Of a stretch of DNA of 63,060 nt, positions 43,479-53,100 are shown piece by piece. Each line of letters opens with the position of its first letter. Within the stretch, counting starts at the first letter, position 1. This DNA comes from an uncultured Lachnospiraceae bacterium. GTDB taxonomy: Bacteria > Bacillota > Clostridia > Lachnospirales > Lachnospiraceae. Below the pieces are notes generated by a model. That model saw nothing but the letters and a program-made list of their open reading frames with translations. It searched no databases and was not told the origin of the DNA. The translations under genes were made by a program, and so were the position numbers. The stretch is from the NCBI GenBank assembly GCA_934432595.1, contig CAKRYR010000013.1:1-63060 (forward strand). Reading direction: 5' to 3'.

Positions 43479-45152
43479 ATGAAGTTTAATGAAATGAAGT
43501 ATTCAAGAATTGATGCAGAAAAATTTAATAAGACAATTGATGAATTAATGGAAGAGTTTAGGTTAGCTAGTTCTGCAGAAGAACAGTATGCGGTTCATAA
43601 GAAGTATACTAAGGAAGATAATAACATATCTACAATGTATACTTTAGCTTCTATAAGAAATAGTATTGACACATCGGATGAATTCTATGACGGCGAAATG
43701 AAATATTATAATGAAAAGATGCCTGTTATAAGTGAGAAGATGCAACAATATAAGAAACTCGTATTAGATTCTGAGTATAGAGAGTATTTTGAAGAAAAGT
43801 TAGGTAAGGTAGCATTTAAAAATGCAGAGTTAGAACAAAAAGCATTTAATGAAAAAATGATATCTGACAAACAAGAAGAAAATAATCTTACTTTAGAATA
43901 TGATAAGTTAATAGCATCAGCGAAAATCCCTTGGGGAGATGAAGAACTTAATTTATCAGGATTACGTAAGTATATGGAAGATACTGATAGAGATGTCAGA
44001 AAAAAAGCTTATGGTGAATTTAGTAAGTTCTTCTTATCACATGAGAAAGAGCTTGATGAAATATATGATAAGTTAGTAAAATGTAGAACAAAACAAGGTA
44101 AGCTTGGTGGATGTGAGAACTTTACAGAACTTGGTTACTACAGATTGAATAGAAACTGTTACGATAAAGATATGGTTAAGACATTTAGAGACCAAGTTAA
44201 AAAATATATTGTTCCATTTGCAGAGAAACTACACGAGAAGAGAAGAGAGATTCTTGGTTTAGATAAACTATCTTATATAGATGAAGGGATATACTTTAAT
44301 GAAGGAAATCCAACACCAATAGTTAATGATCAGGAACTTTTAGAAGCTGGCAGAAAGATGTATAATGAACTTTCTCCGGAAACAAAAGAATTCTATAACT
44401 TCTTATTAGATAATGAAATGTTAGATGTAATTGGAAGAAAGAATAAAAGAGCTGGTGGTTATATGACTAGCCTTCCAAATTATAAGACACCATTTGTATT
44501 TGCTAATTTTAATGGAACAAGTGGTGATGTAGATGTTATTACACATGAATGTGGACATGCATTCCAATCATATATAAATAGAGATGATGAGATTATGGAA
44601 CATAATCAAATCACAATGGAAACAGCAGAGATACATTCAATGTCAATGGAATTCTTCGCAGAGAAGTGGATGGAATTATTCTTTGGATATAGAGCAGAGG
44701 ATTATAAGACAATGCATCTAATGGATGCTATAATATTTATTCCATATGGATGTATGGTTGATGAATTCCAACATATAGTATATGAGAATCCAGATATGAC
44801 ACCTGCACAGAGAAAAGAAGTATGGTTAAAACTTGAGAAAGAGTACAGACCACATATTGATTATACTGGAGATGAATTCTTAGAGAAGGGTGGATATTGG
44901 CAGAAACAATTACACATATATGATGATCCATTCTATTATATAGATTATTGTTTAGCCCAGTTATGTGCTTTACAATTTAAGATAAAAATGACTAAGGATT
45001 ATGACAAAGCTTGGAAAGACTACTTGAAGCTATGCAAATTAAATGCAACTAAGTTCTTTACTGAAATAATTGAAGACTGTGGATTATTAAGTCCATTTGT
45101 TGATGGTAATATAGAAAAGATAGTAAAAGAACTTGAGAAAATGATTGATTAA
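43479..45152 (+). CDS. pepF: M3-family oligoendopeptidase
   Basis: This zinc metallopeptidase cleaves short peptides in the cytoplasm. The active-site HECGH (in VITHECGHAFQSY) and the downstream Glu of the third ligand (TAEIHSMSMEFF) are intact. The length of 557 residues fits the PepF/M3 family. It lies directly upstream of the oligopeptide importer, so peptides taken up by Opp are a natural substrate. Confidence 0.95.
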   Translation: MKFNEMKYSRIDAEKFNKTIDELMEEFRLASSAEEQYAVHKKYTKEDNNISTMYTLASIRNSIDTSDEFYDGEMKYYNEKMPVISEKMQQYKKLVLDSEYREYFEEKLGKVAFKNAELEQKAFNEKMISDKQEENNLTLEYDKLIASAKIPWGDEELNLSGLRKYMEDTDRDVRKKAYGEFSKFFLSHEKELDEIYDKLVKCRTKQGKLGGCENFTELGYYRLNRNCYDKDMVKTFRDQVKKYIVPFAEKLHEKRREILGLDKLSYIDEGIYFNEGNPTPIVNDQELLEAGRKMYNELSPETKEFYNFLLDNEMLDVIGRKNKRAGGYMTSLPNYKTPFVFANFNGTSGDVDVITHECGHAFQSYINRDDEIMEHNQITMETAEIHSMSMEFFAEKWMELFFGYRAEDYKTMHLMDAIIFIPYGCMVDEFQHIVYENPDMTPAQRKEVWLKLEKEYRPHIDYTGDEFLEKGGYWQKQLHIYDDPFYYIDYCLAQLCALQFKIKMTKDYDKAWKDYLKLCKLNATKFFTEIIEDCGLLSPFVDGNIEKIVKELEKMID

Positions 45153-45487
45153 TTAGCACTTCATTAATAATAGAAGTTAAATAAATAATTCGTATAAACA
45201 ATTATCAATAATGAATTTTTATTACAAATCAATCATAGTTTTTACAAAAGATAATTGCATCGTCATTGTTTAAAAAGCAAATATATTATAGTAAAAATGA
45301 GGTATTTTACAGGATTGTCAAGAAAAATAAAACAGTTGTTTGGTATATTTGTAAATAAATGTAAATAATGATTGTATGTAACAATATAGTACAGAAAAAA
45401 CGCAAAATATTCCATTGTATAATTATGAATTTCTAAATACAATAGAGAACAGTGTAAAAATTTGTACTGAACAAAGGTAATATATCA

Positions 45488-45690
45488 GCACCAAGCATTT
45501 ACTGCTTGGTAACGTGCATCCGTATGAGGTGTGCAGATGGTTATAAGCCCCTCGCCTTGAAAAGGCGATTATATATGGGCTTATAACAGTAACAGTTAAG
45601 CCTGTGGCTAAACTGTTACACTTAAAATGGCACAATGTACCATTTGGGGACTTCTTAGGGGGTCAAAACTGCTAAGGCAGTGTATGTATA
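45488..45690 (+). ncRNA. Multi-hairpin leader RNA of the opp operon (unassigned)
   Basis: Five stems follow each other in the oppA leader. They are ACCAAGCA/TGCTTGGT (45490-45497, 45503-45510); GTTATAAGCCC/GGGCTTATAAC (45540-45550, 45577-45587), enclosing TCGCCTT/AAGGCGA; GTAACAGTTAAGCC/GGCTAAACTGTTAC (45589-45619, one mismatch); AAATGG/CCATTT; and ACTGC/GCAGT (45669-45682). A TATAAT at 45418-45423 could start it. It is more GC-rich than its surroundings. I cannot match it to a riboswitch or T-box I know. It may be a cis-acting leader or a separate small RNA. Confidence 0.65.
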
Positions 45691-45711
45691 AGAAAGGAAG
45701 GACGCGATATT

Positions 45712-48063
45712 ATGAAGAAAAAATTTATAGCGAGTGTGTTAGTGTTAGCTATGGTAGTTGGTTCACTAGCAGGTTGTGGTAAGAAAGATGCGAATACAAG
45801 CGGAGGAAAGAGTAGCAAGAATGATACACTAGTAATTGGAAATAATGCAATGAATAGAGAGTATTCATCTATGTTTTATACATCTGCATATGATAAAAAT
45901 GTTCTTGATTTAATCTATTCAAATCTATTTTGTTATGATAGAGCAGGAATGTTAGTTACAGATGGTAGTAATGGTACTACAAGAGAATATAATGGTAAAA
46001 AATATGAGTATAAAACAGCTGCAGATATGACTGTTAAGCAGAATAAAGATGCTGGTGGTAAGATTGTAACTACTACTTATGATATTAAAATGAGAGATGA
46101 TATCGTATTTAGTGATGGTGAGAAAGCTACAATAGATGATATTATTTTCCAATGGTATGTAACTGCTGATACTTCATATGATGGAATGTCAACATTTGCT
46201 TCTTTACCAATCGTAGGTATGGAAAATTATAGATACAATTCAACTATTACTTCATCTGTTACAGATAAGGAAGTGGCTGATTATCTTGCAAAAGCATTGA
46301 AGACTAATAAAGACTTACAAGCAAAAGTAGTAGAGATCATGAAAGCTGGAGTTCAAGCTGAGATTGCTGAAATAGAATCAGGTTTACAAGCTCCAGATGC
46401 ATATGCTGATTATACAAAGACATATAAGAAACCTCTTAAGGATTGTAAGGATGTTGTAGAAGTTATAGCTAATAACTATGTACCAAATGGTAAGACAATA
46501 GATACAACTAAATCAACTAAAGATACAATTGCAGATGATTTAGTAGCTTTATATGGAACAGATTATCAGGCTCTTTCAAAAGCACTTGTAATTAATTCTG
46601 GTGGAGTTGAAGGACTATTTGATGGGGATATATTAAGTGAAGCTAAGGCAGCATTACTTAAAGAGAAAGTTGCTAAGGGTGAAGGTAAAGAAGTTCCTAA
46701 TATTGAAGGAATTAAGAAGATAAATGATTATGAAGTTCAAGTAACAACTGAAGGATTTGATGTAACAACAGAAATGAGCCTAGATTGTTCAATTGAACCA
46801 ATGCATTACTTTGGCGATAAGAGTCAATATGATTATGAAAATAATAAATTTGGTTTCACAAGAGGAAATGTTAAGTCTGTAAAAGATAAGATTGGTGAAC
46901 CTAAGGTATGTTCAGGACCATACATTTTTGAAAAATATGAGAATAAGATAGCATATCTTAAAGTTAATCCAAAGTATTATAAAGGTGAACCTAAGATTAA
47001 AAAGATTCAATTAAAAGAATCACAAGATAAAGACCTTATTCCAGGTGTTCAAAAGGGAACAATTGATATGGCAGCTGATATATCAGGAAGTAAGGATACT
47101 TTAGAGCAAATTAAAGAACTAAATAGTAATAAGAAAGCAACTGGTAATGTTCTTACAACAGTAATTACATTAAATAATGGTTATGGATATTTAGGAATTG
47201 ACTCAGAGAGAGTTAATGTAGGTGGTAAGAAGGATTCAGATCAATCTAAGGCTTTAAGAAAAGGTCTTATGACAATATTTGGAGTATATAGAGAAAAAGC
47301 AATTAGTTCATATTATGGAGATGCAGCAAGTGTTATTCAATATCCTATATCTAATACATCATGGGCAGCACCTAAGCAATCAGATCCAGAATATAAGAAT
47401 GCATTCTCAGTAGATGCAACTGGTAAAGATATATATTCAGATAGCATGAGTGATGCTGATAAAGAAAAAGCGGCTATTACAGCAGCATTAAGTTTCTTTA
47501 AACAAGCAGGATGTACAGTATCAGGTGATAAAGTAACAAAAGCTCCAGCAGGACTTAAGTTAGACTTTGAAGTAACTATCGGTGGTAGTGGTCAAGGTGA
47601 GCACCCTGCATTTGCAGTAATTACAGATGCAGCAGCAACATTAAAGAAGATGGGGGTTAATATAAGAATTAACGATATGTCAGATGTTGCAGCAATGTTT
47701 GATAAAGTTGATAATGGTGAAGCTGATATATATGTAATGGCTTGGGGAGATGCAAAAGACCCTGATATGTATCAAATATATCATAGTTCATCAATTGGAG
47801 CTTCTAATAAATATAAGATAGCAGATAAGAAACTAGATGCATTAATTGTTAAAGCGAGATTAAGTGATAACAAAGAATATAGAAAGACAATATATAAACA
47901 ATGTTTGGATATTGTATTAGATTGGGCTGTTGAATTGCCATTATATCAAAGAGATAATGTGTCAATTTATAGTACAGAGAGAATTAAAGTTGATACTTTA
48001 CCAAAAGATATTACTACTTTCTATAAATGGTCTGATGAAATAGAAAATTTAGAATTGAAGTAG
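45712..48063 (+). CDS. oppA: Oligopeptide ABC transporter substrate-binding lipoprotein
   Basis: The lipoprotein signal MKKKFIASVLVLAMVVGSLA is followed by GC of the lipobox, so Cys22 anchors the protein outside the membrane. The rest is an SBP family 5 peptide-binding protein (FSDGEKATIDDIIFQWY; YKGEPKIKKIQLKESQDKDL). At 783 residues it is over 200 longer than typical OppA, with extra sequence in the first half (about residues 190-300). It is the first gene of the importer; AAGGAAGGA precedes the ATG. Confidence 0.94.
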   Translation: MKKKFIASVLVLAMVVGSLAGCGKKDANTSGGKSSKNDTLVIGNNAMNREYSSMFYTSAYDKNVLDLIYSNLFCYDRAGMLVTDGSNGTTREYNGKKYEYKTAADMTVKQNKDAGGKIVTTTYDIKMRDDIVFSDGEKATIDDIIFQWYVTADTSYDGMSTFASLPIVGMENYRYNSTITSSVTDKEVADYLAKALKTNKDLQAKVVEIMKAGVQAEIAEIESGLQAPDAYADYTKTYKKPLKDCKDVVEVIANNYVPNGKTIDTTKSTKDTIADDLVALYGTDYQALSKALVINSGGVEGLFDGDILSEAKAALLKEKVAKGEGKEVPNIEGIKKINDYEVQVTTEGFDVTTEMSLDCSIEPMHYFGDKSQYDYENNKFGFTRGNVKSVKDKIGEPKVCSGPYIFEKYENKIAYLKVNPKYYKGEPKIKKIQLKESQDKDLIPGVQKGTIDMAADISGSKDTLEQIKELNSNKKATGNVLTTVITLNNGYGYLGIDSERVNVGGKKDSDQSKALRKGLMTIFGVYREKAISSYYGDAASVIQYPISNTSWAAPKQSDPEYKNAFSVDATGKDIYSDSMSDADKEKAAITAALSFFKQAGCTVSGDKVTKAPAGLKLDFEVTIGGSGQGEHPAFAVITDAAATLKKMGVNIRINDMSDVAAMFDKVDNGEADIYVMAWGDAKDPDMYQIYHSSSIGASNKYKIADKKLDALIVKARLSDNKEYRKTIYKQCLDIVLDWAVELPLYQRDNVSIYSTERIKVDTLPKDITTFYKWSDEIENLELK

Positions 48064-48072
48064 GTGGAATAC

Positions 48073-49065
48073 TTGAAAAAATTTATTATTAAGAGGTTAT
48101 TATTAAGTACAGTAATATTATTTCTTGTGTCTATGATATTATATGGAATAATGAATCCAATGGCACATAGATATATTAATCAAAGAGCACAAATGTTATC
48201 CGCAAAACCAGGTTGTAGAGAATCAAAAAAAGAGATACAAGAAAGATTAAAGAAACAATATGCTATTGAAGATAATGTTGTTGTTGGATACGGTAAATGG
48301 TTAAAAAAAGCAATTACTCTTGATTTTGGTGAGTCTTGGATTTGGAATAACACAGATGTTGTTGATAAATTTAAGGAAGTAATATGGAATTCATTTTTCC
48401 TAGGTTTGGCGGCGCTACTTGTTCAGATAGCGGTCGCCATACCGCTAGGTATAACAGCGGCAAGGAAGCAGTATAGCAAGACTGATTATGCAGTTACGGT
48501 ATTTTCATTATTGGGAATATCCCTACCAGGTTTCTTCTTTGCTTCTGTTCTTAAGTATATATTTGCTGTAAAATTAGAATGGTTTGATTTATTTGGTGCA
48601 GTTAGTAGAAATCATGATCAACTATCTGCTTTAGGTCAAATTGGCGATACAGCAATGCATTATGTATTACCTGTTATTACGATATCAGTATTAGGTATAG
48701 GTAGTCTTATGAGATATACTAGAACTAATATGTTAGAGGTATTAAATGCTGATTATATTCGTACAGCTAGAGCAAAAGGATTAGCTGAGAATGTTGTTGT
48801 TAATAAGCATGCATTTAGAAATACTTTGATACCTATTGTAACTATACTAGGTGCATCATTACCTGGATTATTCTCAGGTGCAATGGTAACTGAGACCTTG
48901 TTCCAAATTCCTGGAATAGGTTATACAGGATTTCAGGCAATGACTCAAGGTGATATGCCATTTTCAATGTTTTATCTAATGTTTATGGCAGTATTGACCC
49001 TTGCGGGAACTTTAATAGCAGATATACTATATGCGGTAGTAGACCCACGTGTTAGAGTAAATTAG
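48073..49065 (+). CDS. oppB: Oligopeptide ABC transporter permease, OppB type
   Basis: This membrane subunit has six predicted helices and the EAA-loop (ARAKGLAENVVVNKHAFRNT) that contacts the ATPases. A TTG at 48073 follows AGGTGG with short spacing and gives the usual start KKFIIKRLLL; a GTG at 48064 is possible but overlaps the binding site. Length about 330 residues. It begins within a few bases of the oppA stop. Confidence 0.93.
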   Translation: MKKFIIKRLLLSTVILFLVSMILYGIMNPMAHRYINQRAQMLSAKPGCRESKKEIQERLKKQYAIEDNVVVGYGKWLKKAITLDFGESWIWNNTDVVDKFKEVIWNSFFLGLAALLVQIAVAIPLGITAARKQYSKTDYAVTVFSLLGISLPGFFFASVLKYIFAVKLEWFDLFGAVSRNHDQLSALGQIGDTAMHYVLPVITISVLGIGSLMRYTRTNMLEVLNADYIRTARAKGLAENVVVNKHAFRNTLIPIVTILGASLPGLFSGAMVTETLFQIPGIGYTGFQAMTQGDMPFSMFYLMFMAVLTLAGTLIADILYAVVDPRVRVN

Positions 49066-49079
49066 AAGGAGAGTGTATT

Positions 49080-50801
49080 ATGAATAATGATAAAGATGTT
49101 ATAGAGAATGACTCTCTTGATAATTTAGAGAGGGTTAAGACACTGTCACCTAGTATGATGGTAGTAAAAAGGTTTTTTCGTAATAAATTAGCAATAGTAG
49201 GACTTGTTATTTTAGTATTTATGTTATTGTTATCAGTTGTTGGACCGTTATTTTCACCTTATGGTGAAACACAGGTTTTTCATAAGAAAGATATTATGAA
49301 AAAAGAATATGCTGGTGCTGCAATTAATGATAGCATGAATGTAATAGTTAAAGAAGGTCTTGACTATAATCCACAAGATTTAAGTATGGCAGTATTAGAA
49401 TATCAAATAGATAGTTCAGTTTATCCTACTGTAAACGATAAAATAATATTTGTTATTCCTAATAGCAATGGTAGTTATAGTTTAAGTGAGACAGAGAAAG
49501 TCGGTAAGGTAAGTGGAGATAAGTTAGTAAGTACAAGCGATGTTAAAGTTGATGATAAAATGCTTAAGGCATATAAGAAAGCTAAGAAAAATAATGTGAA
49601 TTATTTTGAAGTTGGTGTAAAGAAATATGCTGTTGTAGGTAAAGATTTAGTTAGATTAAATGATATTGGTATTGCATCATATTTAATATTTAATGTATAT
49701 AATGAAGCTGACATAGACATACCTTATGATTTTAGAAATGCAGCAGAGCTTATGATATGTAAAAATGCTACTTCATTTGTTGCAGGTGGACAAGAGTATG
49801 CTATTGAATATCAAGGAGATACAGAGAATCCAATAGTAGTGTTTTATAAGGTTGAGGGATCTAATAAAACAGAGTATGCTATGGCATCAAAGTATGCAAT
49901 TAATGCAATTACAAAAGAGTTCTTAGATATGAATTTTAAGACTGATTTAATAGATGCATTAAAGAATAGTAGTGAAAAGTTTACATCAAAAACAATAGAT
50001 GGTAAAGAAACAACATTTTATATTAAAAATGTTAATGGACAATATAGTGTAAGAAGATTAAAAAAAGTTGAAGTATATGATACTAAGGCAGCACCATCAG
50101 CAAAACATATATTAGGAACAGATACTATGGGTATGGATTTAATGACTCGTCTAATGTATGGTGGACGTATTTCATTATTAGTAGGATTCATTGTAGTTGC
50201 TCTAGAATTGATAATTGGTGTTATATTAGGTGGTATAGCAGGATACTTTGGAAGATGGGTTGATACACTTATCATGAGAATGGTTGAGGTATTTAACTGT
50301 ATTCCTACAATGCCATTATTTATAATAATAGGTACATTTATGGATACTATTAAATTCCCTGCAAAATGGAGAATTTTAGTATTGGCATTATTACTTGCAG
50401 CTTTCTATTGGACGAGTATTGCAAGAATGGTACGTGGTCAGATTCTTTCTTTAAGAGAGCAAGAATTCATGGTTGCAACTGAGGCAATGGGTATACGAAC
50501 AAGTAAGAGAATATTCAAGCATCTTATTCCTAATGTTATGCCAATGCTTATTGTAATGGCTACTATGGATTTAGGCGGTGTTATTCTTACTGAAGCAACT
50601 CTTAGTTTCTTTGGCTTAGGTATTAAATTCCCATATGCATCATGGGGTGGTATCGTAAATGCGGTTAATGATATGCAAGTTATGAAGACATGTTGGTGGA
50701 TATGGATACCAGCAGGTGTATGTATATTATTAACAGTATTAGGATTTAACTTCGTAGGTGATGGATTAAGAGATGCATTTGATCCTAAAATGAAAAGGTA
50801 G
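49080..50801 (+). CDS. oppC: Oligopeptide ABC transporter permease, OppC type, with a large insertion
   Basis: The C-terminal part is an ordinary OppC permease from about residue 340 (HILGTDTMGMDLMTRLMYGG) with the EAA loop (ATEAMGIRTSKRIFKHLIPN). The first helix is near residues 32-58. Between them, about residues 62-335 form an extracytoplasmic insertion of some 270 residues with no membrane helix. The total of 573 residues is nearly twice the usual OppC. The inserted part might contact the oversized OppA. AAGGAGAG precedes the ATG. Confidence 0.93.
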   Translation: MNNDKDVIENDSLDNLERVKTLSPSMMVVKRFFRNKLAIVGLVILVFMLLLSVVGPLFSPYGETQVFHKKDIMKKEYAGAAINDSMNVIVKEGLDYNPQDLSMAVLEYQIDSSVYPTVNDKIIFVIPNSNGSYSLSETEKVGKVSGDKLVSTSDVKVDDKMLKAYKKAKKNNVNYFEVGVKKYAVVGKDLVRLNDIGIASYLIFNVYNEADIDIPYDFRNAAELMICKNATSFVAGGQEYAIEYQGDTENPIVVFYKVEGSNKTEYAMASKYAINAITKEFLDMNFKTDLIDALKNSSEKFTSKTIDGKETTFYIKNVNGQYSVRRLKKVEVYDTKAAPSAKHILGTDTMGMDLMTRLMYGGRISLLVGFIVVALELIIGVILGGIAGYFGRWVDTLIMRMVEVFNCIPTMPLFIIIGTFMDTIKFPAKWRILVLALLLAAFYWTSIARMVRGQILSLREQEFMVATEAMGIRTSKRIFKHLIPNVMPMLIVMATMDLGGVILTEATLSFFGLGIKFPYASWGGIVNAVNDMQVMKTCWWIWIPAGVCILLTVLGFNFVGDGLRDAFDPKMKR

Positions 50802-50810
50802 GTGATACAT

Positions 50811-51962
50811 TTGAAGAATAATAATAAAAAGGGAAGTCATCTTTCTATATCAGAGTCTAATAGGATAGCTAGAGAGAATAGAAGGATTACAAGACAATTA
50901 GAGAAGAAGAGAACTAGAAAGTATATACCTGAAGAAGAGTATGTGACAGAAATGAAGAACCCAGATAATATTGTAGAGTTCGATAATGTACACACTTACT
51001 TTTATACAGATGCAGGTGTAGCTAAAGCAGTTAATGGTGTATCTTTTGATGTACCAAAAGGAAAAACTGTTGGTATAGTTGGAGAATCAGGTTGTGGTAA
51101 ATCAGTTACAAGTTTATCATTGTTACAATTACTACAAAGACCATCAGGTCAGGTTGTAGAAGGTGCAATTAGATTTAACGCAGGTGATAAGGTATACGAT
51201 GTTACAAAGATGCCACTTAACATGATGTGTGGTATTCGTGGTAATGATATATCAATGATTTTCCAAGAGCCAATGACTAGCTTGAATCCTGTATTTAGAA
51301 TTGGTGATCAGATTGATGAAGTTATTGCACTTCATAGAAAAGATTATGCAAAAGAAGAAGTAAGAGCTAGAAGTATAGAGTTACTCGAGATGGTTGGTAT
51401 GGTAAATCCTGAGGAAGTATATAGAAAGTATCCTCATGAATTATCAGGTGGTATGAGACAAAGGGTTGTTATAGCAATGGCACTTGCATGTGACCCTAAG
51501 TTAATCGTAGCAGATGAGCCAACTACAGCACTTGATGTTACAATTCAAGCTCAAATTCTTAAATTGCTAAGAGAGCTTAAAGAAAAGATAAATAGTAGTA
51601 TTATGTTAATTACACATGATTTGGGTGTTGTATATGATATGGCAGATTATGTAGTAGTTATGTATGCAGGTAAAGTAATTGAGAAAGGTACAGTTGAGGA
51701 GATATTTAATAGTCCAGCTCATCCATATACTATTGGATTGATGAAGTCAAAACCAGTACTTGGTAAGAAGATTGATAGATTATTTAATATTCCAGGTAAT
51801 GTACCAAACCCAATTAACATGCCAGACTATTGTTATTTTAAAGATAGATGTGATAAGTGTACAAAAGAATGTGATGGCAAATATCCAGGAGAAGTATATT
51901 TAAGTCCTACTCACATGGTTACTTGTTATAATATTTCAACTGAACAAGGGAGGGTATTATAA
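50811..51962 (+). CDS. oppD: Oligopeptide ABC transporter ATPase, OppD type
   Basis: The ATPase has Walker A GESGCGKS, the signature LSGGMRQRV and Walker B LIVADEPT, plus the OppD/F C-terminal extension with a Cys cluster (CYFKDRCDKCTKEC) that may bind a metal cluster. The N-terminal 45 residues are very basic. TTG at 50811 after AGGTGA is my preferred start; GTG at 50802 is the alternative. The stop overlaps the oppF start by one base (TAATG). Confidence 0.93.
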   Translation: MKNNNKKGSHLSISESNRIARENRRITRQLEKKRTRKYIPEEEYVTEMKNPDNIVEFDNVHTYFYTDAGVAKAVNGVSFDVPKGKTVGIVGESGCGKSVTSLSLLQLLQRPSGQVVEGAIRFNAGDKVYDVTKMPLNMMCGIRGNDISMIFQEPMTSLNPVFRIGDQIDEVIALHRKDYAKEEVRARSIELLEMVGMVNPEEVYRKYPHELSGGMRQRVVIAMALACDPKLIVADEPTTALDVTIQAQILKLLRELKEKINSSIMLITHDLGVVYDMADYVVVMYAGKVIEKGTVEEIFNSPAHPYTIGLMKSKPVLGKKIDRLFNIPGNVPNPINMPDYCYFKDRCDKCTKECDGKYPGEVYLSPTHMVTCYNISTEQGRVL

Positions 51963-52762
51963 TGGCAGAGAAAGATTATATACTTCAAGTTAAGGATTTG
52001 AAAAAGTATTATCCAATTAAGACAGCTTTAGGTAACATTAAAGGTTATAACAAAGCTGTTGATGGAGTAAGTTTTAATATTGAAAGAGGTAAGACATTAG
52101 GTCTTGTTGGTGAGTCAGGTTGTGGTAAGTCTACAACAGGTAGAAGTATCTTAAGACTTATAGAGAAAACCGGAGGAGAAGTATTATTTAATGGTACAGA
52201 TGTATATAGTTTAAATCGTAAAGAAATGCGTGATATGAGAACTAAGATGCAGATAATATTCCAGGATCCATATTCTTCACTTTCACCAAGATTACCTGTC
52301 TTCGAAATAATAGCTGAAGCAGTTAGAGAACATAAGATTGTTCCTAATAATGAAGTAGAAGAATATGTTGAGCATATTATGCAACAATGTGGTCTTCAAG
52401 CCTTCCATAAGGATAGATATCCACATGAATTCTCAGGTGGACAAAGACAAAGAATATGTATTGCAAGAGCACTTGCAGTTAACCCAGAGTTTATTGTATG
52501 TGATGAGCCTGTATCAGCACTTGACGTGTCCATCCAAGCTCAGATAATCAACTTACTTATGGATTTACAAGAGAAATTCAATTTAACTTACTTATTCATA
52601 TCTCATGACTTATCAGTTGTAGAGCATATATCTGATGATATTGCAGTTATGAATAGAGGTAAGATTGTGGAAATGAATACTAAAGACGCTATATTTAGTA
52701 ACCCACAAGAACAATACACAAAAGATTTATTTGCTGCTATTCCAGGTAAATATCAGGGATAG
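51962..52762 (+). CDS. oppF: Oligopeptide ABC transporter ATPase, OppF type
   Basis: The second ATPase has Walker A GESGCGKS, the signature FSGGQRQRI and Walker B FIVCDEP. At 266 residues it lacks the longer C-terminal extension of most OppF proteins. It shares one base with oppD and closes the operon before the terminator at 52772. Confidence 0.93.
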   Translation: MAEKDYILQVKDLKKYYPIKTALGNIKGYNKAVDGVSFNIERGKTLGLVGESGCGKSTTGRSILRLIEKTGGEVLFNGTDVYSLNRKEMRDMRTKMQIIFQDPYSSLSPRLPVFEIIAEAVREHKIVPNNEVEEYVEHIMQQCGLQAFHKDRYPHEFSGGQRQRICIARALAVNPEFIVCDEPVSALDVSIQAQIINLLMDLQEKFNLTYLFISHDLSVVEHISDDIAVMNRGKIVEMNTKDAIFSNPQEQYTKDLFAAIPGKYQG

Positions 52763-52771
52763 ATAGAGTTT

Positions 52772-52806
52772 AAAAGCTACCAGATTTGTTGTTTGGTAGC
52801 TTTTTC
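52772..52806 (+). terminator. Terminator of the opp operon
   Basis: AAAAGCTACCA (52772-52782) and TGGTAGCTTTT (52794-52804) pair perfectly and run into TTTTTCT. Confidence 0.9.
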
Positions 52807-52864
52807 TATGTATGAAAATAATAAAGGTAAGAAAGGTAAAGTTGGAGGTACAATATTTATGTAT

Positions 52865-52893
52865 TTGACAGAATAATTATTTTATAGGATAAT
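52865..52893 (+). promoter_or_regulatory. Strong promoter upstream of a tiny broken ORF
   Basis: TTGACA (52865-52870), 17 bases, GATAAT (52888-52893). It is about 30 bases before the ORF at 52923. Confidence 0.65.
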
Positions 52894-52922
52894 GTTCTTT
52901 AAAAATAGAAGGGAGAATAATA

Positions 52923-53038
52923 ATGAGTAATAAAAAGGTATTTGAAAGTATTGTAATAGGAATAATCGTTTATTGATGGATTTGTATATTCAACCATTTA
53001 ATCAAGATGCAGATAAAAGTGTATATGATAAGAAATAA
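52923..53038 (+). pseudogene. Small ORF split by a frame change
   Basis: GGGAG precedes the ATG at 52923, which gives 17 residues (MSNKKVFESIVIGIIVY) ending in TGA at 52974-52976. That stop overlaps an ATG at 52976 that continues as MDLYIQPFNQDADKSVYDKK to 53038. Either one small membrane peptide was broken by an indel, or two tiny ORFs are coupled by TGATG. No family is recognisable. Confidence 0.4.
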
Positions 53039-53100
53039 AATCAAAATAAATTATAATATTTGTCGATATAATATTTATGATGTTTATAGGAGGTGAATGT

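Noticed and set aside
45488..45690. T-box or known amino-acid riboswitch in the opp leader
   Set aside because: There is no GGTGGNACCGCG-type sequence and no riboswitch core that I recognise; left as unassigned structure.
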